This document shows positions 58,130 to 64,000 of a DNA stretch of 64,000 nucleotides, piece after piece. The first letter of the stretch is position 1; every line of letters starts with the position of its first letter. A program made the position numbers and the translations under genes. Source of the stretch: Bradyrhizobium sp. SZCCT0148 (GTDB lineage: Bacteria > Pseudomonadota > Alphaproteobacteria > Rhizobiales > Xanthobacteraceae); contig NZ_JAFCKT010000003.1 in NCBI RefSeq assembly GCF_018129985.1, positions 342,501 through 406,500 on the forward strand. Direction: 5' to 3'. Under the pieces are notes generated by a model. That model was not told where the DNA came from, did no database searches, and saw only the letters and a program-made list of their open reading frames with translations.

Positions 58130-58459
58130 TCAGGTCTTGTTCCACCTCTCCGCAAACCGGTGCAGCGGCATGACCATCTCGCACAATTCCCGTCCCAGCG
58201 CCGTCAGCCCATAGCCGCCACCTTCGCCCAGTTCCACGAAACCCGCCTCGCGCAAATCGTCCAGCCGCGTCTGCAGCACTGTTGGCGAGGCCTCGTCGCA
58301 GGCCGATCGCAATGCGCGGGAGGTGAGGGGGGCGTCGCGGAGCTCCCACAGGATCCGCAAGGCCCAGCGGCGGCCGAGGAGGTCGAGCAGTGCCATGACC
58401 GGCCGGCCGGTGCGCGAGCCGCGGATGCTGCGTGTTTTCAAGCCGGCCAATTTCGCCAT
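58130..58459 (-). CDS. HxlR family transcriptional regulator
   Basis: This is a 109-residue winged-helix regulator. The core GRRWALRILWELRDAPLTSRALRSACDEASPTVLQTRLDDLREAGFVELGEGGGYGLTALGREL (residues 29-92) is the HxlR pattern. Most family members have several cysteines for redox or aldehyde sensing; here only Cys54 and one near the C-terminus (ELCEM) are seen. It is divergent from a carboxymuconolactone decarboxylase family gene, and two inverted repeats lie between them. Confidence 0.88.
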   Translation of the reverse strand: MAKLAGLKTRSIRGSRTGRPVMALLDLLGRRWALRILWELRDAPLTSRALRSACDEASPTVLQTRLDDLREAGFVELGEGGGYGLTALGRELCEMVMPLHRFAERWNKT

Positions 58460-58478
58460 CGTTCCCCTCTTGCGGGTC

Positions 58479-58520
58479 GCTACAGATAGTGTAGCGTTTT
58501 GCTACGGTAATTGTAGCAAA
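58479..58520. promoter_or_regulatory. Tandem HxlR operator
   Basis: Two inverted repeats share the half-site GCTAC: GCTACA-N5-TGTAGC at 58479-58495 and TTTGCTAC-N7-GTAGCAAA at 58498-58520. Their centres are 22 bp apart, two helical turns, so bound dimers would sit on the same DNA face. Position between divergent genes suggests control of both. Confidence 0.72.
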
Positions 58521-58530
58521 GAGATCGCTC

Positions 58531-59088
58531 ATGTCATCTCCGACGCCGCGCATCGCCCCGCTCACCCCGCCTTATCCCCCGGAGATCCAGGCGCAGTTCG
58601 ACCGCATCATGCGCGGCGCGCCGCCGCTGCTGCTGTTCCGGGTGATGGCAGGCCACGGCCGCGCCTGGGACAAGTTTCGTGCCGGCGGCCTGCTCGATCC
58701 CGGTCCGCTCTCCCTGCGCCAGCGCGAGATCGTGATCGACCGCACCTGCGCGCTGAACCAATGCGAGTACGAATGGGGCGTGCATGTCGCGGCCTTCGCC
58801 GGGCCGGCGAAGCTCACCGAAGACGAGGTGCGTGCCACGGTGCAGGGCGATGCCGCGTCGTCATGCTGGTCACCGGGCGAGCAGGCGATGATCGCAGCGG
58901 TCGACGCGCTGCATCATCGCGCGACGTTGAGCGATGCAGAGTTTGCCGCGCTGTCGGCGCATTACGATATGGCGCAGATTTTGGAGATCATGCTGCTGTG
59001 CGGCTTCTACCGTACGGTGTCGTATCTGGCGAACGGGCTGCGATTGCCGCTGGAGGAGACGGCGGCGCGGTTTCCGGCGCCGCTCTAA
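58531..59088 (+). CDS. Carboxymuconolactone decarboxylase family protein
   Basis: This is a 185-residue AhpD-fold protein. The conserved helix RQREIVIDRTCALNQCEYEWGVHVAAFAG (residues 63-91) holds Cys78 and His85; the second Cys of the CxxC pair found in AhpD is replaced by Glu (CEYE), so thiol-disulfide cycling is not expected with this pair alone (Cys73 is the only close partner). Such CMD proteins are often redox or stress related. The HxlR regulator next door probably controls it. Confidence 0.88.
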   Translation: MSSPTPRIAPLTPPYPPEIQAQFDRIMRGAPPLLLFRVMAGHGRAWDKFRAGGLLDPGPLSLRQREIVIDRTCALNQCEYEWGVHVAAFAGPAKLTEDEVRATVQGDAASSCWSPGEQAMIAAVDALHHRATLSDAEFAALSAHYDMAQILEIMLLCGFYRTVSYLANGLRLPLEETAARFPAPL

Positions 59089-59093
59089 CCGCC

Positions 59094-59176
59094 GTCATTG
59101 CGAGCGTAACGAAGCAATCCAGAGTGTCTCTGCGGAGCGACGCTGGAGTGCTTCGTCGCTTCGCTCCCCGCAATGC
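59094..59176. repeat. Intergenic palindromic repeat, family D copy 1
   Basis: GTCATTGCGAGCG and CGCTCCCCGCAATG are the arms; inner GAAGCAATCCAGAG and CTGGAGTGCTTCGTC pair. A second copy lies at 63795. It lies between convergent genes. Confidence 0.78.
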
Positions 59177-59187
59177 GGTGGAGAGAC

Positions 59188-60195
59188 CTAGGCCACGCCC
59201 GCGCGCAGCAGATCGTGCAGATGCACGATGCCCACCACCTTGCCGGCCTCGGTCACGACCAGCGTCGTGATCTTGCGGGTGTTCAGCACCTCGATCATCT
59301 CGGTGGCGAGCATCGAGGGCGGTACCGTTTTCGGCTGCTTCGTCATGATGTCGTCGACCGATGCCGTCAGCAGGTCCGGCCGCATGTGGCGGCGCAGGTC
59401 GCCGTCGGTGATGATGCCCGCAACCTCGTTCGCTGCGTTGACGATGCAGACGCAACCGAGGCCCTTGGCCGACATCTCGACCACGGCGTCCGACATCTTG
59501 GTGCCGAGCGGCTTGACCGGGATCTCGGCACCCGTGCGCATGTAGTCGCGGACGAATTTCAGCATCGCGCCGAGCTTGCCGCCGGGGTGGAAATGCGCGA
59601 ACTCCAGCGCGGTGAAGCCGCGGCCTTCGAGCAGCGCGATCGCGAGCGCATCGCCGATCGCGGCCTGCATCAGCGTCGAGGTGGTCGGCGCCAGATTGTG
59701 CGGGCAGGCCTCGCGCGCCTTCGGCAATTCGATCACGAGGTCGGCGGCCTGTCCCAGCGAGGAGGCCGCGTTCGACGTCACTGCGATCATGGGAATCGCA
59801 AAGCGCGCCGAGTAGTTCACGAGGTTCTTCATCTCCGGCTGCTCGCCGGACCAGGACAACGCCATGATGACGTCGTCGGTGGTGATCATGCCGAGGTCGC
59901 CATGGCCGGCCTCGGCGGCGTGCACGAAGAACGCCGGCGTGCCGGTCGAGGCCAGCGTCGCCGCGATCTTGCGCCCCATATGGCCTGACTTGCCGAGCCC
60001 GGTGACGATGACGCGGCCCTTGGCGTTGCGGATCAGATCGACCGCTTTCGCGAATGTCGCGCCCAGCGGGCCGCGCAGGGCGGCGGCGAGTGCGTTGATG
60101 CCGCCGCTCTCCGTCTCCAGCGTGCGGAGCGCGGATTCGACGCTGTCGGAGATGGGGCCGGATGATGCGGTCATCAGCGGTTTCGAACTCGGCAT
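59188..60195 (-). CDS. kdsD: Arabinose-5-phosphate isomerase (KpsF/GutQ/KdsD family)
   Basis: This 335-residue enzyme interconverts D-ribulose 5-phosphate and D-arabinose 5-phosphate, the first step to Kdo for lipopolysaccharide. The SIS domain is seen in GRVIVTGLGKSGHMGRKIAATLASTGTPAFFVHAAEAGHGDLGMIT (about residues 60-105) and SWSGEQPEMKNLVNYS; two CBS domains follow (VKPLGTKMSDAVVEMSAKGLGCVCIVNAANEVAGIITDGDLRRHM and VPPSMLATEMIEVLNTRKITTLVVTEAGKVVGIVHLHDLLRAG). Start ATG 60195 or the ATG seven codons later. Confidence 0.93.
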   Translation of the reverse strand: MPSSKPLMTASSGPISDSVESALRTLETESGGINALAAALRGPLGATFAKAVDLIRNAKGRVIVTGLGKSGHMGRKIAATLASTGTPAFFVHAAEAGHGDLGMITTDDVIMALSWSGEQPEMKNLVNYSARFAIPMIAVTSNAASSLGQAADLVIELPKAREACPHNLAPTTSTLMQAAIGDALAIALLEGRGFTALEFAHFHPGGKLGAMLKFVRDYMRTGAEIPVKPLGTKMSDAVVEMSAKGLGCVCIVNAANEVAGIITDGDLRRHMRPDLLTASVDDIMTKQPKTVPPSMLATEMIEVLNTRKITTLVVTEAGKVVGIVHLHDLLRAGVA

Positions 60196-60388
60196 GTTCT
60201 GGTCCAGGGAGGAGGGGGCGTTTGCCCGGTCGACGCCTCATTAGCACGCCGCGGCGGCGGAGGCGACGAGCGCGCCAGAACCCTCAACCGGTCGTTAACC
60301 ATAATTGTTTTAAGTCCATTAACGATGGTTTCCGCCAGCCGGCGGAGGTCATCGTGAAAGTGTTTGATTTCGTTGGAGTTTTTCCATC

Positions 60389-62134
60389 GTGGGGTCGTCT
60401 CCAGGCATGGGCCGGAGCAAACGCGCGCAATTCCTGCGTGCGGCTTTGCCGTGCTTTGCGCTGACGGCCCTGGGAAGCGCGCCCGCGGCCGCCCAAAGCC
60501 TCACGCCCGACCTGTTCAATCCCAACCGCGGCGGCTTCGCCTCGCCTGACACGCTGCCGACGCGCCGCACGGCGGGCGTGCCGCAGGCGCCGTCGGATAC
60601 GTTGCCGGCGCTGCCCGATCCCGGTGCCGATCCGCGCAAGGCCCGCGAGAAGCCGGCGACCTCGCGCATCGGTCAGGTCCCGACTTACGGACTGCCTGCC
60701 GCCACCGGCGCGAGCAGCTCCGGCTACGACTCGCTCAACCGCAAGCGGCAACAGCCCAAGCTCTATCCCGGCCAGGCGAAGCCGAAGCGCGCCGCCGGTC
60801 CCGGCTCGCCGGTGCCGACCACGGCGCCGCCACCGCGGACGCTCGGCCTGCCGAAGATTGCGCCGCCGCCCTCCGCCTCCGCCAACAAGGCGCCGGTGTC
60901 GGCGGCGATGGCGGGCACCGTGCCCGGACAGCCGCTGCGCCGCCGCCTCAAGGCGGATGATGATCCGTTCGGTGCCGTCGGCGACTACGCCGGCAGCTTC
61001 CTGATCAAGGGCGGGCTCGAGCTCTCCACCGGCTACGACACCAATCCCACGCGTCTGAACAGGCCGGTCGGCTCCCCGGTCTATGTCGTCGCTCCGGATC
61101 TCCTGGTGGCGTCGGACTGGGAGCGCCACGCGCTGGTGGCTGACCTGCGCGGCTCGTTCTCCGGCTACACCCAAAACATGCCGGCGACGATCAACGGCTT
61201 TGCCTCGCCTTCGCCGGTCGAAGCCGATCGCCCCGACTTTACCGGCCATGTCGATGGCCGCCTCGACGTCAGCCGCGATCTCAAGCTGACCTCGCAGCTG
61301 CGCCTGCGGCTCGCGACCGACAATCCCGGCAGCCCGAACGTGCAGGCCGGCCTGCAGAGATATCCCGTCTACGCCGCCTACGGCACCACTGTCGGCTTCG
61401 ACCAGACCTTCAATCGTTTCCAGGTCGCCGCCGGCGCCACCGTCGATCGCACCGCCTACACGGACTCCAGGCTCACCGACGGCTCGACCTTTGGAAACGG
61501 TGATCGCGACTTCAACCAGTATGGCGGCATCGGGCGCTTCTCCTACGACCTCAAGCCGGGCCTGAAGCCGTTCGTCGAGATTCAGGGTGACACCCGCGTC
61601 CACGACCAGGCCGCCGACCGCAACGGCTATTTCCGCGATTCAAACGGTGGCTACGCCAAGGCCGGCACGTCCTTCGAGTTCTCGCGCATCCTCACCGGCG
61701 AAATCTCGGTCGGCTATTCCGCGCGCAACTATACCGACCCGCGCCTCAGCCAGCTCGCAGGCTTCCTCACCACGGGCTCGCTGATCTGGAATGCGAGCGG
61801 CCTCACCACGGTGAAATTCTTCACCGACACGCAGATCGCCGAGACCACCGTCCCCGGCTCCTCCGGCGTGCTGGTGCGCACTTACGCGGCGGAAGTCGAT
61901 CACGACTTCCGCCGCTGGCTGACGGCCGTCGGCAAGTTCACCTACGGCACGCTCGACTACCAGGGCCAGAACCGCAACGACAAGACCTACTCGCTCGAAG
62001 GCAATCTGATCTACAAGCTCAACCGCAACATCTGGGTCAAGGGCACCCTGCGCCACGACATCCTGGATTCGAACCAGCCGGGGTCGAGCTCGCAGGGGAC
62101 GGTGATGTTGGTCGGGGTGAGGTTGCAGAATTAG
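60389..62134 (+). CDS. Outer-membrane beta-barrel protein with Pro-rich N-terminal region
   Basis: This protein is up to 581 residues. A signal peptide (KRAQFLRAALPCFALTALGSAPAAAQS) is followed by about 160 residues rich in Pro, Ala and Lys with no fold signal, then a beta-barrel domain from about residue 205 (GSFLIKGGLELSTGYDTNPTR) with alternating hydrophobic strands to a C-terminal aromatic/hydrophobic end GTVMLVGVRLQN. This is the OMP_b-brl_2 pattern of alphaproteobacteria. Start GTG 60389 has GGAG 10 bases upstream; ATG 60407 is an equally good choice. Role unknown. Confidence 0.82.
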   Translation: MGSSPGMGRSKRAQFLRAALPCFALTALGSAPAAAQSLTPDLFNPNRGGFASPDTLPTRRTAGVPQAPSDTLPALPDPGADPRKAREKPATSRIGQVPTYGLPAATGASSSGYDSLNRKRQQPKLYPGQAKPKRAAGPGSPVPTTAPPPRTLGLPKIAPPPSASANKAPVSAAMAGTVPGQPLRRRLKADDDPFGAVGDYAGSFLIKGGLELSTGYDTNPTRLNRPVGSPVYVVAPDLLVASDWERHALVADLRGSFSGYTQNMPATINGFASPSPVEADRPDFTGHVDGRLDVSRDLKLTSQLRLRLATDNPGSPNVQAGLQRYPVYAAYGTTVGFDQTFNRFQVAAGATVDRTAYTDSRLTDGSTFGNGDRDFNQYGGIGRFSYDLKPGLKPFVEIQGDTRVHDQAADRNGYFRDSNGGYAKAGTSFEFSRILTGEISVGYSARNYTDPRLSQLAGFLTTGSLIWNASGLTTVKFFTDTQIAETTVPGSSGVLVRTYAAEVDHDFRRWLTAVGKFTYGTLDYQGQNRNDKTYSLEGNLIYKLNRNIWVKGTLRHDILDSNQPGSSSQGTVMLVGVRLQN

Positions 62135-62189
62135 GGGGCGGGCATGCTGCCGTGCGCATTCCGTGCGACGGGGAGGGGCCCTTGCTCCA

Positions 62190-62294
62190 GTCATTCCGGG
62201 GCGCGCGAAGCGCAAGCCCGGAATCCATTCATCTAAAAGCGCCGGGGCCCGATGGATTTCCGGGCTCGCGCCAAGTGGCGCGCGCCGGAATGAC
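62190..62294. repeat. Intergenic palindromic repeat, family B copy 4
   Basis: The arms are GTCATTCCGGGGCGCGCGAAG and GCGCGCGCCGGAATGAC; the interior carries CCCGGAATCCATTCATC and GATGGATTTCCGGGC. It lies between convergent genes. Confidence 0.85.
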
Positions 62295-62299
62295 AGGAC

Positions 62300-63751
62300 C
62301 TACCGCGGCAGATCCGTCTTCCCCATCAGGAACGTATCGATCGACCGCGCGCACAGCCGGCCCTCGCGGATCGCCCACACCACCAGCGACTGGCCGCGGC
62401 GCATGTCGCCGGCGGAGAACACGTTCGGGCGGGAGGTCTGGTAGTCCAGCGTGTTGGCCTTCACATTGCCGCGCGGGTCGAGCTCGACCGCGAGCTGCTT
62501 GAGCAGGCCCTCGTGCACGGGATGCACGAAGCCCATCGCGAGCAGGACGAGATCGGCATCGAGATCGAACTCGGTGCCGGCGATCGGCTTGAACTTGTCG
62601 TCGACGTGCACGCAGTGCAGCTTCTTGATCTGGCCGTTCTCGCCCGAGAACTTCTGCGTCAACACGGCGAATTCGCGCACCGCGCCTTCGGCCTGGCTGG
62701 AGGACGTCCGCATCTTCAGCGGCCAGTTCGGCCAGGTCAGGCCCTTGTTCTCCCGCTCGGGCGGAGCGGGCATGATCTCGAGCTGGGTCACCGACAGTGC
62801 GCCCTGGCGCAACGAGGTGCCGATGCAGTCGCTTCCGGTGTCGCCGCCGCCGATGACGACGACATGCTTGCCGCCGGCCAGGATCTCCTGGACGCCGTTC
62901 AGGGGCTCCTCGGAGACGCGGCGGTTCTGCTGCGGCAGGAAGTCCATGGCGTAGTGGATGCCGGCGAGTTCGCGGCCGGGAATCGGCAGGTCGCGGGGGG
63001 CTTCCGCGCCGCCGGTCAGCGCAACCGCGTCGTACTCGTTGAGCATCTCGCGCGGATCGACATTGCCCTCAGTGCCGACATGGCTGTTGTAGTGGAAGGT
63101 GACGCCTTCGCCTTCCATCTGCGCCACGCGGCGGTCGATGATGCCCTTCTCCATCTTGAAGTCGGGAATGCCGTAACGCAGCAGGCCGCCGGCCTTGGCG
63201 TACTTTTCGAACAGGTGCACGTCATGGCCGGCGCGCGCGAGCTGCTGTGCGCAGGCCATGCCGGCCGGGCCCGAGCCGATCACGGCGACCTTCTTGCCGG
63301 TCTTGTGGGCCGCGACTTCAGGCTTCAGCCAGCCATTGTCCCAGGCGCGGTCGACGATCGCGCATTCGATGGTCTTGATGGTGACCGGGTTGTCGTCGAT
63401 GTTGAGCGTGCAGGACGCTTCGCACGGCGCCGGACAGATACGTCCCGTGAACTCCGGGAAGTTGTTGGTCGAGTGCAGGTTGCGCGAGGCTTCTTCCCAG
63501 TTGCCCTGGTAGACGAGGTCGTTCCAGTCGGGGATCTGGTTGTTGACCGGACAGCCGGGCGTGCCGGGCGCGACGGAGCCGGTGCCGTGGCAATAGGGAA
63601 TGCCGCAATTCATGCAGCGCGCGGCCTGGTCCCGCGTTTCCTTCTCGGAGAGCGGAACGACAAACTCGTGGAAATGCTTCACGCGCTCGGCGACCGGAGC
63701 GTACTTGCGGTCGTGCCGTTCGATTTCAAGAAAACCCGTGATCTTGCCCAT
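62300..63751 (-). CDS. gltD: Glutamate synthase (NADPH) small subunit
   Basis: This 483-residue beta subunit passes electrons from NADPH through FAD and Fe-S clusters to the large subunit for glutamate formation. The N-terminal Cys-rich segments [12 protein letters not shown] and [11 protein letters not shown] bind Fe-S clusters, [23 protein letters not shown] is the FAD fold, [22 protein letters not shown] the NADPH fold, and [21 protein letters not shown] the C-terminal FAD motif. The start [14 protein letters not shown] is the family start; 30 upstream codons in frame lie in repeat D. Confidence 0.95.
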   Translation of the reverse strand: MGKITGFLEIERHDRKYAPVAERVKHFHEFVVPLSEKETRDQAARCMNCGIPYCHGTGSVAPGTPGCPVNNQIPDWNDLVYQGNWEEASRNLHSTNNFPEFTGRICPAPCEASCTLNIDDNPVTIKTIECAIVDRAWDNGWLKPEVAAHKTGKKVAVIGSGPAGMACAQQLARAGHDVHLFEKYAKAGGLLRYGIPDFKMEKGIIDRRVAQMEGEGVTFHYNSHVGTEGNVDPREMLNEYDAVALTGGAEAPRDLPIPGRELAGIHYAMDFLPQQNRRVSEEPLNGVQEILAGGKHVVVIGGGDTGSDCIGTSLRQGALSVTQLEIMPAPPERENKGLTWPNWPLKMRTSSSQAEGAVREFAVLTQKFSGENGQIKKLHCVHVDDKFKPIAGTEFDLDADLVLLAMGFVHPVHEGLLKQLAVELDPRGNVKANTLDYQTSRPNVFSAGDMRRGQSLVVWAIREGRLCARSIDTFLMGKTDLPR

Positions 63752-63794
63752 TGAATCCGAAGTCCCTGCCGCTTGGTCGTTTGTTGCTTCCCCA

Positions 63795-63913
63795 CCGTCA
63801 TTGCGAGGAGCTCGTGACAAAATTGCGGAGCAATTTTGCACTTAAGCGACGAAGCAATCCAGTCTGATGCCGAGGAGAAGGTCTGGATTGCTTCGCTGCG
63901 CTCGCAATGACGG
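63795..63913. repeat. Intergenic palindromic repeat, family D copy 2
   Basis: The perfect 13-nt arms CCGTCATTGCGAG / CTCGCAATGACGG enclose GAAGCAATCCAG / CTGGATTGCTTC pairs and a nested AAAATTGCGGAGCAATTTT hairpin. It lies between gltB and gltD, two genes normally co-transcribed. Confidence 0.87.
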
Positions 63914-63925
63914 GCGCTGATAGTA

Positions 63926-64000
63926 CTACGCCCCGATCGCGATTTTCGGCTCGGCGTCCGCGTTGGCGGCCATTTCGCGCAGCGCGCGCCGATACTCGAC
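63926..64000 (-). CDS. gltB: Glutamate synthase large subunit, C-terminal end (partial)
   Basis: The last 24 codons and stop of a minus-strand gene reach the window edge: VEYRRALREMAANADAEPKIAIGA. The EYRRAL motif and position upstream of gltD fit the C-terminus of the glutamate synthase alpha subunit. The remainder is outside the window. Confidence 0.8.
   Translation of the reverse strand, partial: VEYRRALREMAANADAEPKIAIGA

Overview
The window is high-GC alphaproteobacterial chromosome, most likely Bradyrhizobium or a close relative (Nitrobacteraceae). Pointers are the PhyR/NepR/EcfG general stress locus, a type III ornithine decarboxylase near homospermidine synthase, tandem DUF3551 secreted proteins, orphan TRAP and Bug binding proteins, abundant acyl-CoA enzymes, and many short palindromic repeats between genes. 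No tRNA, rRNA, CRISPR array, prophage or intact transposon was seen.

Layout. 0-7 kb: a minus-strand set (TRAP binding protein, SAF-domain oxidoreductase, phytanoyl-CoA-dioxygenase-like oxygenase, GntR regulator, two tandem alpha/beta hydrolases) that looks like a catabolic unit; a perfect 20-bp palindrome lies just before the GntR start, with a degenerate copy before the TRAP gene. 7-20 kb: an alkyltransferase, then a beta-oxidation island (two CoA ligases, thiolase, TetR regulator, SDR dehydrogenase, crotonase, three acyl-CoA dehydrogenases, nitroreductase). 20-22 kb: ecfG, nepR and phyR. 22-27 kb: htpG and small secreted proteins. 27-32 kb: a fatty-acid-type CoA ligase followed by an overlapping ACP, adenylating enzyme and ketoreductase set. 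32-37 kb: DUF3095 protein, DUF2147 protein, MATE pump and acetyltransferase. 37-44 kb: an Fe-type superoxide dismutase with an exact EcfG-type promoter, a two-gene permease, and a zinc operon behind a Zur-type box (His-rich membrane peptide, znuC, znuB, znuA, COG0523 GTPase, WD40 protein). 44-50 kb: MgtC and polyamine genes (homospermidine synthase, RidA, ornithine decarboxylase with a structured leader of about 520 nt). 50-64 kb: M3 peptidase, DUF1007 and NicO-type metal genes, ferrochelatase, an ABC binding-protein pseudogene, QmcA/NfeD, an HxlR/carboxymuconolactone decarboxylase pair with tandem operators, KdsD, an outer-membrane barrel, gltD and the end of gltB.

Working together: three themes recur. 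These are CoA-thioester catabolism with local regulators, metal homeostasis (zinc, nickel/cobalt, haem), and stress or polyamine physiology. At least six families of 70-140 bp inverted-repeat elements occupy many intergenic spaces, including spaces inside apparent operons. Starts were chosen from Shine-Dalgarno spacing, signal peptides and repeat boundaries, and several differ from the longest open frame. All functional assignments come from reading motifs by eye; no database search was run.
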